Shown piece after piece: positions 48,839-58,277 of a DNA stretch of 64,000 nucleotides. Below the pieces are notes generated by a model that saw only the letters and a program-made list of their open reading frames with translations, was not told the origin of the DNA and made no database searches. This stretch comes from Caballeronia sp. M1242 (GTDB lineage Bacteria; Pseudomonadota; Gammaproteobacteria; Burkholderiales; Burkholderiaceae), in contig NZ_CP071129.1 of assembly GCF_017220215.1 (NCBI RefSeq), positions 434,001 to 498,000 on the forward strand, read 5' to 3'. The position numbers and the translations under genes are program-made. Each line of letters starts with the position of its first letter. Position 1 is the first letter of the stretch.

Positions 48839-50139
48839 TGCGGTCGATTCGCCGCCAGCTTCTCGTCTGGCTGCTCGCGCTCGTGATCGTGGGCGTGGGC
48901 TTCGCCGGATGGCTCATCTACCGGCAGGCGCTCGCCGAAGCCAACGAACTCTTCGATTACCAGCTCCAGCAGATCGCGGCGGCGCTGCCTTCCGAGCCGT
49001 TCTCGTCGGTGCTCAGTTCGCGCAGCGAGACGGACGAAGGCGTCGTCATCCAGATCTGGAACCGCAACGGCGTGCTGATGTACTACTCGCATCCGCGCGT
49101 GCCGCTTGCGCCGCATGCCGAACTGGGCTTTTCCACCGAGATGACGCCGCGCGGCGAATGGCGCGTGTACAGCGCGATCGTCGGCGATAACGTGGTGCAG
49201 TTGGCGCAGCCGCTGTCGATCCGAAACCGTGTCGCGGCGGGCGTCGCGTGGCGCACGCTATGGCCGCTCGTGCTGCTGTTGCCGCTGCTCGGGCTCGCGA
49301 TCTGGATCATCGTCGGGCGGGGGCTCGCGCCGCTGCAACGCGTGACGCGCGCGCTCGACTCGCGGCATCCGGAGGCGCTCGATCCGCTGTCGGACCAGCG
49401 TCTGCCGCAGGAAGTGCGGCCGCTCGTGCGCGCGCTCAATGCGCTGCTCGCGCGGCTTTCCACGGCGCTCGACACGCAGAAAGCCTTCGTCGCCGATGCC
49501 GCGCACGAACTGCGCACGCCGCTCGCCGCCGTGAAGATTCAAGCGCAACTCGTCGGGCGCGCACAGGACGACGCCGCGCGCCGCGAGGCGCTCACCGATC
49601 TGAACGAAGGCATCGGGCGCGCGACGCGGCTTGCGGAGCAATTGCTCGCGCTTGCGCGGTCGGAGCCGGATACGCAGGTCGCGCGGGCGCCCGTCGACCT
49701 GTGCGCGCTGCTCGGCGAGTGCGTGCGCGGTTATGTGCTCGTCGCGCAGGACCGAGGCGTCGATCTCGGCATCGAGAAGAGCGAGCCCGCGACCGTCAAA
49801 GGCGACGCGGATGCGCTGCGCGTCATGTTCAACAATCTGATCGACAACGCGACCAAGTACACGCCGGTCGGCGGACGCGTGGATGTCTCAATAAAAGTAC
49901 AAGAGGGACGTCCGGTAGTGGAAATCGCCGACACGGGACCGGGCATTCCGGCAGCCGAGCGCGAGCGCGTCTTCGACCGCTTCTATCGCGTGGGGCAAAG
50001 CGCGGACAGGGAGCGCACCGACGTGGCGGGCAGCGGATTAGGCCTCGCCATCGTACGGCGTATTGCCGACCGCCACGGTTTTTCTATCGCGCTTGGGGAA
50101 TCGCCGGCTGGCGGTTTGCTCGTTCGAATCGTTTGTTGA
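48838..50139 (+). CDS. QseC-like sensor histidine kinase
   Basis: 433 aa. TM1 in LLVWLLALVIVGVGFAGWLI, a periplasmic sensor of about 120 residues, TM2 in LWPLVLLLPLLGLAIWIIVG, then a HAMP-like segment. Phospho-His in DAAHELRTPLAAV; ATP site NNLIDNATKYTP, ADTGPGIP and GSGLGLAI. The ATG at 48838 overlaps the RR stop, and the longer open frame upstream is discarded. It is the last gene before the autotransporter inserted ahead of mucD. Confidence 0.92.
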   Translation: MRSIRRQLLVWLLALVIVGVGFAGWLIYRQALAEANELFDYQLQQIAAALPSEPFSSVLSSRSETDEGVVIQIWNRNGVLMYYSHPRVPLAPHAELGFSTEMTPRGEWRVYSAIVGDNVVQLAQPLSIRNRVAAGVAWRTLWPLVLLLPLLGLAIWIIVGRGLAPLQRVTRALDSRHPEALDPLSDQRLPQEVRPLVRALNALLARLSTALDTQKAFVADAAHELRTPLAAVKIQAQLVGRAQDDAARREALTDLNEGIGRATRLAEQLLALARSEPDTQVARAPVDLCALLGECVRGYVLVAQDRGVDLGIEKSEPATVKGDADALRVMFNNLIDNATKYTPVGGRVDVSIKVQEGRPVVEIADTGPGIPAAERERVFDRFYRVGQSADRERTDVAGSGLGLAIVRRIADRHGFSIALGESPAGGLLVRIVC

Positions 50140-50439
50140 CGTTCAGAACGCGCCGGCCAGCTTTCCTGCCCGCAGTCCGAATTTTCGAAATCCTTCGATA
50201 TCTTTTCGGAAGTGTCTGCTTTGAAGCATGCGTACATCTGCATACCATGCCTTCATCCATAGATTGTTGATTTCCGCGAAGAAGGGCTCGAATACTTTCT
50301 CATCGGCGACGGCTCCCTGACAGTCGAAGGCCGCGCCGGTTGGTTCGCTGTTACAGACGAGTCGTTCGGACTACGAATCTATGGGGCCACCCTAACCCAT
50401 CGAGAATCCGCCGGTGTTGTTTTCCCGGCATGCATTTTT
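50140..50439. other. Spacer between the kinase and the second autotransporter (300 bp)
   Basis: A+T-richer than flanking genes. The autotransporter frame is open for 59 codons upstream of its ATG (from the TAG at 50260-50262) but contains no ATG, GTG or TTG. I see no terminator after the kinase and no obvious promoter. Confidence 0.45.
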
Positions 50440-53220
50440 ATGACGAAAATCATTGAAGTAATTTGCAACAACAAGCCGAAGTCGCACCGCGGAATCGTGA
50501 TTGGCGCAAGCGCCGTTGCCGCCGTTCTGGCTCATGCCGCTCCCGCCTCGGCCAGCGTCATGTGTCTGAGCGACGCAAACGGTACATACAACTATGGTTC
50601 AACGTCGGGCTCGGCCACTTCCGGCTGTACGAGCTGGGTGTCAGGTCTGAGCGGACCGTACGCGGTGTTGGACAACGGCAGTCCGGCCGGTCACTCCGCG
50701 CTGGCCCTGACTTCCGGCAAGGCGACGTTCTATCTGAACAGCAGCGGCTCGATGGCGAGCAACGTGATGACCGCGACGGCCTCGGGTTCGAACGTGTTGC
50801 TGAGCGGACTCGCGGCTGGTCAGGTGTCGAGCACGAGCCTTGACGCCGTCAACGGTTCGCAACTGTTCGGGCTTGCGAGCTCGACTGCCTCGGCGCTGGG
50901 TGGCGGCGCGTCGGTGAACGCCGACGGCTCGGTTTCCGCTCCGAGCTACGCGTTGACTAACGCCAATTCGATCGATGGCACCACCGGCGCCGCGAACGAC
51001 GTCGGATCGGCGTTCCAGACGGTCGACAGCGCGCTCGGCAAGCTGAACACGGCCGTTGCACAGAACGCGAGCGACATCAACAACATGTCGACGCAGATCA
51101 ACAACGGCACGATCGGTCTGGTGCAGCAAGACCCGACGACCCGCAAAATCACCGTCGCGAAGAACACAGACGGCACGACCGTCGACATGACGGGCACGGC
51201 AGGCACGCGCACGGTGACGGGCGTGACGGCGGGTCAACTGAACGCGACGAGCACCGATGCAGTCAACGGCTCGCAGCTCTACGCCACGAATCAGGCTGTC
51301 GCACAGAACACGTCCGACATCAACAACATGTCGACGCAGATCAACAACGGCACGATCGGTCTGGTGCAGCAGGACGCGACGACGCGCAACATCACGGTCG
51401 CGAAGAACACCGACGGCACGACCGTCGACATGACGGGCACGGCAGGCACGCGCACGGTGACGGGCGTGACGGCGGGGCAGTTGAACGCGACGAGCACCGA
51501 CGCAGTCAACGGCTCGCAACTCTACGCCACGAATCAGGCTGTCGCACAGAACACGACCGACATCAACAACATGTCGACGCAGATCAACAACGGCACGATC
51601 GGTCTGGTGCAGCAGGATGCGACGACGCGCAACATCACGGTCGCGAAGAACACCGACGGCACGACCGTCGACATGACGGGCACGGCGGGCACGCGCACGG
51701 TGACGGGCGTGACGGCGGGTCAACTGAACGCGACCAGCACGGACGCGGTCAACGGCTCGCAACTCTATGCAACGAATCAGGCGGTTGCGCAGAACACGAC
51801 CGACATCAACAACATGTCGACGCAGATCAACAACGGCACGATCGGTTTGGTGCAGCAGGACGCGACGACGCGCAATATCACGGTCGCGAAGAACACCGAC
51901 GGCACGACCGTCGACATGACGGGCACGGCGGGCACGCGCACGGTGACGGGCGTGACGGCGGGGCAGTTGAACGCGACCAGCACCGATGCGGTCAACGGCT
52001 CGCAACTCTACGCAACGAATCAGGCCGTTGCGCAGAACACGACCGATATCGCCAAGAACACGTCCGACATTAACAACATCGTCAACCAGTTCAACAACGG
52101 ATCAATCGGTCTGGTCCAGCAGGACCCGACGACGCGCGTCATTACCGTCGCCAAGAACACCGACGGCACCGTGGTCGACATGACGGGCACGGCGGGCACG
52201 CGCACGGTGACCGGCGTGACGGCAGGTCAACTGAACGCGACGAGCACCGACGCAGTCAACGGCTCGCAGCTTTATGCGACCAACCAGAACGTGGCGCAAA
52301 ACACAGCCGATATCGCGAACCTGAACACGACCGTCACGCAGAACACCGCGAACATCGCTCAGAACACCGCCGATATCGCGAAGAACACCGCGGACATCGC
52401 CAACCTGAACACCAATGTCGCGCAGAACACGGTCGATATCGCGAAGAACACGACCGACATCAGCAACATCAATCAGCAGATTTCCAGCGGCAACGTTGGT
52501 CTGGTGAAGCAGGACGCGACCACGCGCAATATCACGGTCGCCAAGGACAACGACGGCACGGTCGTCGACATGACGGGCACGCAAGGCGCGCGCACGGTGA
52601 CGGGCGTCGCCGCCGGCACGCTCTCCTCCGACAGCCTCGACGCGGTCAACGGTTCGCAGCTTTACGCCACGAACCAGAACGTCGCGAGTTTGACGCAGCA
52701 GATCAACAACGTCGCGGCTGCCAGCTCGGCGTTCGCATCGCAGAGCACCGATACACCGGCGGTCGCATCGGGCGCGAATTCGACTGCGATGGGCAACGGT
52801 TCGAAAGCGACGGGCAACAATTCGGTCGCGATCGGCAGCGGTTCCGTCGCCGACGAAGACAACACGGTGTCTATCGGCTCGGCGGGTAACGAACGTCGCC
52901 TGACGAACGTCGCACCGGGCGTCAACGGCACGGACGCGGCTAACATGAACCAGTTGAACGCGGTTCAGAACAGCGTCAACGCCACGGCGCGCCAGGCGTT
53001 CTCGGGCGTGGCCGCCGCCATGGCCATGCCTAACCTCACGCCGAGCCAGCCGGGCAAGACGGTGGTCGCCGCTGGCGTCGGCAACTACAAGGGCTATACC
53101 GCGATGGGCTTCGGTGCGACGTATCGTTCGCGCGACAGCCGCTGGCTCGTGAACGCTGCGGCGTCGATCACACAGCGCGGCGATGCCGGCGTGCGCGGTC
53201 AGGTCGGCTACGAGTTCTAA
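50440..53220 (+). CDS. Trimeric autotransporter adhesin with tandem stalk repeats
   Basis: 926 aa, type Vc. Signal-like N-terminus ending ...[12 protein letters not shown] small head region with CLSDAN...GCTSW cysteines, then neck motifs ([25 protein letters not shown]). From residue about 205 a stalk of 81-residue repeats, each with coiled coil ([18 protein letters not shown]), a beta-rich part ([20 protein letters not shown]) and a neck ([20 protein letters not shown]). Later NTADIAKNT heptad-like runs, a YadA-head block ([20 protein letters not shown]) and the C-terminal anchor ending RGQVGYEF. No strong ribosome site precedes ATG 50440, so the start is tentative. Confidence 0.93.
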   Translation: MTKIIEVICNNKPKSHRGIVIGASAVAAVLAHAAPASASVMCLSDANGTYNYGSTSGSATSGCTSWVSGLSGPYAVLDNGSPAGHSALALTSGKATFYLNSSGSMASNVMTATASGSNVLLSGLAAGQVSSTSLDAVNGSQLFGLASSTASALGGGASVNADGSVSAPSYALTNANSIDGTTGAANDVGSAFQTVDSALGKLNTAVAQNASDINNMSTQINNGTIGLVQQDPTTRKITVAKNTDGTTVDMTGTAGTRTVTGVTAGQLNATSTDAVNGSQLYATNQAVAQNTSDINNMSTQINNGTIGLVQQDATTRNITVAKNTDGTTVDMTGTAGTRTVTGVTAGQLNATSTDAVNGSQLYATNQAVAQNTTDINNMSTQINNGTIGLVQQDATTRNITVAKNTDGTTVDMTGTAGTRTVTGVTAGQLNATSTDAVNGSQLYATNQAVAQNTTDINNMSTQINNGTIGLVQQDATTRNITVAKNTDGTTVDMTGTAGTRTVTGVTAGQLNATSTDAVNGSQLYATNQAVAQNTTDIAKNTSDINNIVNQFNNGSIGLVQQDPTTRVITVAKNTDGTVVDMTGTAGTRTVTGVTAGQLNATSTDAVNGSQLYATNQNVAQNTADIANLNTTVTQNTANIAQNTADIAKNTADIANLNTNVAQNTVDIAKNTTDISNINQQISSGNVGLVKQDATTRNITVAKDNDGTVVDMTGTQGARTVTGVAAGTLSSDSLDAVNGSQLYATNQNVASLTQQINNVAAASSAFASQSTDTPAVASGANSTAMGNGSKATGNNSVAIGSGSVADEDNTVSIGSAGNERRLTNVAPGVNGTDAANMNQLNAVQNSVNATARQAFSGVAAAMAMPNLTPSQPGKTVVAAGVGNYKGYTAMGFGATYRSRDSRWLVNAAASITQRGDAGVRGQVGYEF
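51052..52023 (+). repeat. Four 243-bp tandem repeats in the autotransporter gene
   Basis: Units start at 51052, 51295, 51538 and 51781, each 243 bp (81 codons). Units 2-4 are almost identical at protein level and differ mainly by synonymous changes. Diverged copies follow at 52024-52287 (88 codons) and 52288-52677. Confidence 0.95.
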
Positions 53221-53244
53221 GCTCGAGCGCAATCGAGCAGTAGG

Positions 53245-53279
53245 ACGGGCGGCTATCCGGAAGGGTAGCCGCCCGTTTT
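53245..53279 (+). terminator. Terminator after the second autotransporter
   Basis: Stem ACGGGCGGCTATCC / GGGTAGCCGCCCGT (one G-T pair) with a GGAA loop and a short T run. Confidence 0.88.
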
Positions 53280-53316
53280 CTATGGCGCTTCGCCGCCTGT
53301 GGCCGCGCTTTCATCG

Positions 53317-53333
53317 TTTAAGAGACGTTTAAG
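53317..53333 (+). promoter_or_regulatory. Perfect direct repeat TTTAAG-N5-TTTAAG upstream of mucD
   Basis: Two identical half-sites with the same 11-nt period as the site before the response regulator at 48.1 kb. It lies 73 bases before the mucD ATG, a position suitable for activation. Confidence 0.6.
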
Positions 53334-53406
53334 CCACGCCCCGTAATCTTCATTCATCCCACTGCGCCAACTTCTCAAGCGCATTGCAATCCGTCAGGAG
53401 CACACG

Positions 53407-54909
53407 ATGAAAGCGAAGATCCTTACCCGCAGCGCCGTCGCAGCCGCCGTCGCCGTTGCCTTGTCGGCAGGCTATGTCGCCGGTCACAACAACATTCCCG
53501 CGCCGCAAGTCATTGCCCCCGCGCAGGCCGCGATGATGCCGGCCGAAGCCGCCGCCAAGACAGGCGTGCCCGACTTCTCCGGCCTCGTCGAAACGTACGG
53601 CCCGGCCGTGGTCAACATCAGCGCGAAGCATCTCGTCAAGCAGACATCCGCGCGCCGCAGCCAGAACCAGTTGCCGATGGACCCGGACGACCCGTTCTAC
53701 CAGTTCTTCAAGCGCTTCGGCGGCATGCCGGGCTTCGGCGGCGGCGATAACGGCCCCGGCGCGGACCGTCCGAGCGAAGGGCTCGGTTCGGGCTTCATCG
53801 TGAGCAGCGATGGCTACATTCTGACGAACGCGCACGTCGTCGATAACGCGAACGTCGTCACCGTCAAGCTCACGGACAAGCGCGAGTATCGCGCGAAGGT
53901 GATCGGCTCCGACAAGCAGTCCGACGTCGCCGTGCTGAAGATCGACGCCAAGAACCTGCCGACGGTCAAGATCGGCGATCCGAACGGTAGCAAGGTCGGG
54001 CAGTGGGTCGTGGCGATCGGCTCGCCGTACGGCTTCGATAACACCGTGACGTCGGGCATCATCAGCGCGAAGTCGCGGTCGCTGCCGAACGAGAATTACA
54101 CGCCGTTCATCCAGACCGACGTGCCGGTGAATCCGGGCAATTCGGGCGGGCCGCTCTTCAACCTGCAAGGCGAAGTGATCGGCATCAATTCGATGATCTA
54201 TTCGCAGACGGGCGGCTTCCAGGGCCTTTCGTTCGCGATCCCGATCAACGAAGCCATCAAGGTCAAGGACGCGCTCATCAAGACCGGTCATGTGGACCGC
54301 GGCCGTCTGGGCGTCACCGTGCAGGCGATGAACCAGACGCTCGCGAATTCCTTCGGCATGAAGTCGCCGCAGGGCGCGCTCGTGAGTTCGGTCGAGCCGG
54401 GCGGACCCGCCGCGAAGGCCGGCCTCCAACCGGGCGACGTGATCACGGCGCTGAACGGCGTGCCGGTGACGGATTCGACCTCGCTGCCGTCGCAAGTGGC
54501 CGGCTTGTCGCCGGGCAGCTCGGCGAAGGTGCAGGTGTGGCGCGACAAGAGCTCGAAGGATTTGACCGTGACCGTCGGCGCGCTCAAGGACGCGAAGACC
54601 GCCAGCGCGGACGCGAACGGCGATCAGGGCGGCGCGTCGCAGGATGCGCGGCTCGGCGTCGCGGTGCGGCCGCTCACGCCGGACGAAAAGCAGCAGGCTT
54701 CGCTTTCGCGCGGACTCGTCGTGCAGCAGGCGAGCGGCGCGGCGGCGAGCGCAGGCATCCAGCCGGGCGACGTGATTCTCGCGGTCAACGGCCAGCCGGT
54801 CGCGAGCGTGCAGCAGCTCAAGTCGATGATCTCGCACGCCGGCGACAGCATCGCGCTTCTGATCCAGCGCGACGACGCGCAGATCTTCGTTCCGGTCGAC
54901 CTCGGCTGA
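53407..54909 (+). CDS. mucD: Periplasmic serine protease/chaperone, DegP/MucD type
   Basis: 500 aa. Signal or anchor segment in AVAAAVAVALSAGYVAG. Trypsin-like domain with catalytic His143 (TNAHVV), Asp173 (SDVAVLK) and Ser246 (NPGNSGGP). A Gly-rich LA-loop (GGMPGFGGGDNGPGADR) precedes the conserved GLGSGFIVSSDGYI. Two PDZ domains follow (GRLGVTVQAMNQ... and ARLGVAVRPLTP...). Degrades misfolded envelope proteins. Neighbouring two-component genes and the shared upstream direct repeat suggest control by that system. Confidence 0.94.
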   Translation: MKAKILTRSAVAAAVAVALSAGYVAGHNNIPAPQVIAPAQAAMMPAEAAAKTGVPDFSGLVETYGPAVVNISAKHLVKQTSARRSQNQLPMDPDDPFYQFFKRFGGMPGFGGGDNGPGADRPSEGLGSGFIVSSDGYILTNAHVVDNANVVTVKLTDKREYRAKVIGSDKQSDVAVLKIDAKNLPTVKIGDPNGSKVGQWVVAIGSPYGFDNTVTSGIISAKSRSLPNENYTPFIQTDVPVNPGNSGGPLFNLQGEVIGINSMIYSQTGGFQGLSFAIPINEAIKVKDALIKTGHVDRGRLGVTVQAMNQTLANSFGMKSPQGALVSSVEPGGPAAKAGLQPGDVITALNGVPVTDSTSLPSQVAGLSPGSSAKVQVWRDKSSKDLTVTVGALKDAKTASADANGDQGGASQDARLGVAVRPLTPDEKQQASLSRGLVVQQASGAAASAGIQPGDVILAVNGQPVASVQQLKSMISHAGDSIALLIQRDDAQIFVPVDLG

Positions 54910-55038
54910 CGCAGCGACCCGCGATGCGGGCACGGAGCATGCTCGAACGCTCGCCGGGGCCCCATCGCGTGTCACCGCGCATCGGGCGTGACGCCGCTGC
55001 GCCGTGGCGCGGCGGCATCGGTTAAAGGAGCCAAGAAG

Positions 55039-55539
55039 ATGAAGAGCAAAACGGGCAAACTGGCCGCGACTGTCATCGCGGCCGCATTGAGCGCCGGGCT
55101 GGCTGGCGGCGCGTGGGCGCAGCAGTCCGCGGATTCGGCCAATGCAGCGAGCGCCGGCACGAGCGATACGGGCAGCGCCGGCAACGCGAACGGCGGCGGG
55201 CTGCCGCAAATCCAGCAACAAGGCGATGTGTCGTACACGTCTGGCGGCGTGGGGCTCGACGAATCGCGCGCATTGTTGCGCGAACAGGCGCACTGGCCGC
55301 TCTCGTTGCGCTTCACGGGACCGACCGCCGATTATCTCTCGGGCGTGACCGTGCGCATCGTCGGCGGCAAGGGCGGCGAAGTGCTGAACACCGAATCGAT
55401 GGGGCCGTACATGCTCGTCAAGCTGCCGCCGGGCAGCTATACCGTGTACGCCAAGTACAAAGATCAGGAAAAGAAGCAGGCCGTCAACGTGTCCGGGCCG
55501 GGCAAGGCGAAGGCCGCGTTCCATTGGAGTATTCAATGA
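55039..55539 (+). CDS. Exported protein with carboxypeptidase-regulatory-like fold
   Basis: 166 aa. GGAG precedes ATG 55039. A signal peptide ends SAGLAGGAWAQ, then a disordered Ser/Ala/Gly stretch. The C-terminal half (SLRFTGPTADYLSGVTVRIV ... LVKLPPGSYTVYAKYKDQEK) looks like a small beta-sandwich of the CarboxypepD_reg-like type. Periplasmic; function unknown. Downstream of mucD by 129 bases, same strand. Confidence 0.78.
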   Translation: MKSKTGKLAATVIAAALSAGLAGGAWAQQSADSANAASAGTSDTGSAGNANGGGLPQIQQQGDVSYTSGGVGLDESRALLREQAHWPLSLRFTGPTADYLSGVTVRIVGGKGGEVLNTESMGPYMLVKLPPGSYTVYAKYKDQEKKQAVNVSGPGKAKAAFHWSIQ

Positions 55540-55599
55540 GGCGGTAGTCCGCGCATCGAACGCCGCCTCTGTCTCGCGGCGAAAACTTGTCTCATAATG

Positions 55600-55634
55600 A
55601 AGCCACGAGTCGCTCCCGGCTCGTGGCTTTTTTG
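55600..55634 (+). terminator. Rho-independent terminator
   Basis: Stem AAGCCACGAG / CTCGTGGCTT with a 10-nt loop and T run, 60 bases after the exported protein gene. Confidence 0.9.
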
Positions 55635-55690
55635 TGAGCGAGGCGCCACCGCGCCCGCGATTCTCTCGACCGCAGCGCGGAGGACGCACG

Positions 55691-56065
55691 ATGAGCACGG
55701 ACCTGAACCACGGCCAGGAGGCGCGCCGCATCGAGATCAAGCCGAACGCGCGGCGCTGCCGCGTGATTCATCAGGGCGTCACCTTCGCGGACACGCATGC
55801 GTCGATGACGCTCATCGAAATCGGGCACGAGCCCGTTCACTATTTCCCGCGCGCCGATGTCAACATGGCGCGGCTCCAACGCTCCGCTTACACCACGCAC
55901 TGCCCGTTCAAGGGCGAGGCCACGCACTATCATCTGCTGACGGAAGACGGTCCGGTGGAAAACGCGGCGTGGAGCTACGAAAACCCGTTCGACGCTGCCG
56001 CGCAGATCAAAGGCTATCTCGCGTTCTATCCGTCGCGCGTGGACCGCATCGACGAGACGGCTTAG
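55691..56065 (+). CDS. DUF427 family protein
   Basis: 124 aa. HYFPRADVNMARLQRSAYTTHCPFKGEATHY is present in pieces: YFPRADV, HCPFKGEATHY and AWSYENPFDAA are the DUF427 hallmarks. A small beta-barrel cytosolic fold with no established reaction. ATG 55691 gives the compact form; AGGACG lies upstream. Confidence 0.9.
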   Translation: MSTDLNHGQEARRIEIKPNARRCRVIHQGVTFADTHASMTLIEIGHEPVHYFPRADVNMARLQRSAYTTHCPFKGEATHYHLLTEDGPVENAAWSYENPFDAAAQIKGYLAFYPSRVDRIDETA

Positions 56066-56140
56066 CGGCCCGGCCAACAGACGCATGCTCCCCGGCGTGC
56101 GATAAAGCACGCAGACGCGTTTCTTGTCCCGGAGGCTCGG

Positions 56141-56950
56141 ATGGAAGTCACCGAAGCGTTGCGCGTGCCGCTCGAGCCGGCACATGTCGAGGACGCGCTC
56201 GGCGATCTCGCGTTGTTGCGCGCGAGTCTCGACAATTGCGAATCCTTCACGCGCACGCCGGCCGGCGAGTACGCGCTCACGCTGGTCGTGCCGCTAGGCG
56301 CGCTGCGCGCCCGGTATGACGTGCGCGCGCATCCGGCCGGGCGCACGCGGCAGGGCGATTCCGAACAGGACGACGACCGCGACTACGCCCGCACGCTCAG
56401 TTTCAAGGCGCGCGGCGAGGGCGTCGGTTCGTTGCGCGGACAGATTGCCGTGGCGCTCAATCCCGGCGACGGCGGCGAGTCGACGTGGATCGAATACACC
56501 GTCTGGGCGACGGTCTCCGGGCCGCTCGCGGGCTTGCCTGCGCGCCAGATCGAAAATGCGCTGCGCGAAGGCGCCGACGATTTCTTCGCGGAATTCTGCG
56601 AGGTCGTGCGCGCGAAGCACGGGCTGCCGTCGATGCGCGCGGCCGGCGACCGTGCGCGCCGTCACGTGTTCCTGCGCCCCGGCGGCATGTCGGCGGCGTT
56701 TTCGCGCCGCGCGGGGGCGACCGCGCGGGCGGTCCACGGCGCGCCGGGCGATGCCGCGCCGAGCGGCGTGCTGCGGCATCGGCTGGGCGGGCATCCGTTC
56801 GCGCATCGCGAGGGGCATCACAGTCACCATCACAGTCACCATCGCGAGCACGATCCGCATCCGTTCGGGCTGCCGGGCTGGGCGTGGGCCGCGATGCTCG
56901 TGTTCGTCGCGCTGCTCGCCTTCTTCGCGGAGCGCGGAAGCCTGCATTGA
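56141..56950 (+). CDS. SRPBCC (CoxG-like) protein with His-rich tail and C-terminal membrane anchor
   Basis: 269 aa. The N-terminal 170 residues resemble the CoxG/SRPBCC fold: VPLEPAHVEDALGDLALLRASL, then YALTLVVPLGALRARYDV, and SGPLAGLPARQIENALREGADDFFAEF. A linker leads to a His cluster (HREGHHSHHHSHHREHDPHP) and a single C-terminal helix (WAWAAMLVFVALLAFFAE). The His stretch may bind metal. CoxG relatives anchor or mature molybdenum enzymes, but no such genes are adjacent, so the role is unknown. Confidence 0.75.
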   Translation: MEVTEALRVPLEPAHVEDALGDLALLRASLDNCESFTRTPAGEYALTLVVPLGALRARYDVRAHPAGRTRQGDSEQDDDRDYARTLSFKARGEGVGSLRGQIAVALNPGDGGESTWIEYTVWATVSGPLAGLPARQIENALREGADDFFAEFCEVVRAKHGLPSMRAAGDRARRHVFLRPGGMSAAFSRRAGATARAVHGAPGDAAPSGVLRHRLGGHPFAHREGHHSHHHSHHREHDPHPFGLPGWAWAAMLVFVALLAFFAERGSLH

Positions 56951-57008
56951 ACGGCGATCGGCGCTAGAGTGCTGCGTTTCTCCCCGACGTTTTCGGAAGG
57001 AATCCACC

Positions 57009-57623
57009 ATGCCGCGCCGCGCCCTGATCGTCATCGACGTGCAGAACGAGTATGTCACCGGCAATCTGCCGATCGAATATCCCGATGTGAACGTGTCGCT
57101 CGCCAATATTTCGCGCGCGATGGATGCCGCCGACGCGCACGGCGTGCCGATCGTCGTCGTGCAGAACTTCGCGCCCGCGACCGCGCCGATCTTCGCGCGC
57201 GGCTCGAGAATGGCGGAGTTGCACGAATCGGTTGCGACGCGCCCGCGCGCTCACTATGTCGAAAAGGCGCTGCCAAGCGCGTTCGCCGGCACGGATCTGG
57301 GCGACTGGCTGAACGCGCACGACATCGACACCATCGTGATCGCCGGCTACATGACCCACAATTGCGACGATTCCACGGTGCGGCACGCGGTGCACGCCGG
57401 CTTATCGGTCGAATTCCTGACCGACGCCACCGGCGCCGTGCCGTACGAAAACCGCGCGGGACGGGCGAGCGCGGAGGAAATTCATCGCGTGTTCACGGTC
57501 GTCATGCAGTCGCGCTTTGCCGCCGTGCTGACGACGGACGAATGGATCGCGGCGCTCCAAAGCGGCGAGGCGCCGCCGCGCGACAACATCTACGCGTCGA
57601 ACCAGCGCGCGCGTGGCCGCTGA
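57009..57623 (+). CDS. Isochorismatase-family cysteine hydrolase
   Basis: 204 aa. The catalytic triad is visible: Asp10 in ALIVIDVQNEY, Lys86 in YVEKALPSAF and Cys119 in AGYMTHNCDDST. The usual (M/C)C-V-D-S-T block has Asn before Cys. Family members hydrolyse amides such as nicotinamide or biuret; substrate not predictable. GGAAGGA precedes ATG 57009; the longer upstream frame is discarded because homology begins here. Convergent with bpeR. Confidence 0.9.
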   Translation: MPRRALIVIDVQNEYVTGNLPIEYPDVNVSLANISRAMDAADAHGVPIVVVQNFAPATAPIFARGSRMAELHESVATRPRAHYVEKALPSAFAGTDLGDWLNAHDIDTIVIAGYMTHNCDDSTVRHAVHAGLSVEFLTDATGAVPYENRAGRASAEEIHRVFTVVMQSRFAAVLTTDEWIAALQSGEAPPRDNIYASNQRARGR

Positions 57624-57632
57624 GCGCAGCGC

Positions 57633-58277
57633 TCAGACGCTGGCGGTCGTGAGCAGCGCGGGACTCGCGCGCAGCGCGTCGAAGCAGGCGTCGATGAGCG
57701 CTTCGGCGTCCTTCGACGGATCGACGCGCTCGGGCATCATCAGCGAATCGTGCAGGATGCCCGTGAAGAGCGCGTGCAGGAGCGTCGTGGCGCGGCGCAC
57801 GTCGAGCGCGGCGGGCAATTGCGCCTTGTCGATGGCATTGCGCAGCGCCCGCGCGATGCGTTCCATGCCGTCGCGCATGTTGTTTTGCTGGCGCTCGCGC
57901 ACGGGTCCCATTTCCTCGACGAATTCGCACTTGAGAAACAGGATGTCGAACACGCGGCGGCGTTTTTCGTCCTCGGTGATATTGCGCATGCACCAGATGA
58001 AAATCTCGCGGATGCGCGCGAGCGGGTCGGGCTCCTTGCCATCGAGTGTGGCTGCGACGAGCTCGTCGAGTGGCAGCAGGCTGCGGTCGAACATCGCGTT
58101 GAAAAGATCGCCTTTGTTGGCGAAGTGCCAGTAGATGGCGCCGCGCGTCACGCCCGCCGCCTCCGCGATGTCCGCGAGCGACGTGCGAGACACGCCTTTT
58201 TCATAAAAAACGCGCTCGGCGGCGTCGAGAATGCGGTTGCGCGTCTCCTGCGCTTCTTCCTTGGTTCGTCTGACCAT
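57633..58277 (-). CDS. bpeR: TetR-family repressor of the BpeAB-OprB pump
   Basis: 214 aa, AcrR-like. The N-terminal DNA-binding domain reads TRNRILDAAERVFYEKGVSR, then TSLADIAEAAGVTRGAIYWH and FANKGDLFNAMF, near-identical in style to AcrR. The C-terminal ligand domain has EDEKRRRVFDILFLKCEFV. ATG 58277 is preferred over an ATG at 58367 because homology begins there. Divergent from bpeA with an AcrR-like operator between them. Confidence 0.92.
   Translation of the reverse strand: MVRRTKEEAQETRNRILDAAERVFYEKGVSRTSLADIAEAAGVTRGAIYWHFANKGDLFNAMFDRSLLPLDELVAATLDGKEPDPLARIREIFIWCMRNITEDEKRRRVFDILFLKCEFVEEMGPVRERQQNNMRDGMERIARALRNAIDKAQLPAALDVRRATTLLHALFTGILHDSLMMPERVDPSKDAEALIDACFDALRASPALLTTASV

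Noticed and set aside
49983-50243. Minus-strand ORF over the end of the sensor kinase
   Set aside because: Mostly antisense to the kinase catalytic domain, no motif or ribosome site.
51052-52677. Possible CRISPR or mobile-element repeats
   Set aside because: 243-bp units are in frame within an adhesin gene and encode a known stalk repeat style.
53350-55740. Minus-strand 796-codon open frame opposite mucD
   Set aside because: No recognisable domain; mucD with its catalytic triad occupies the plus strand.
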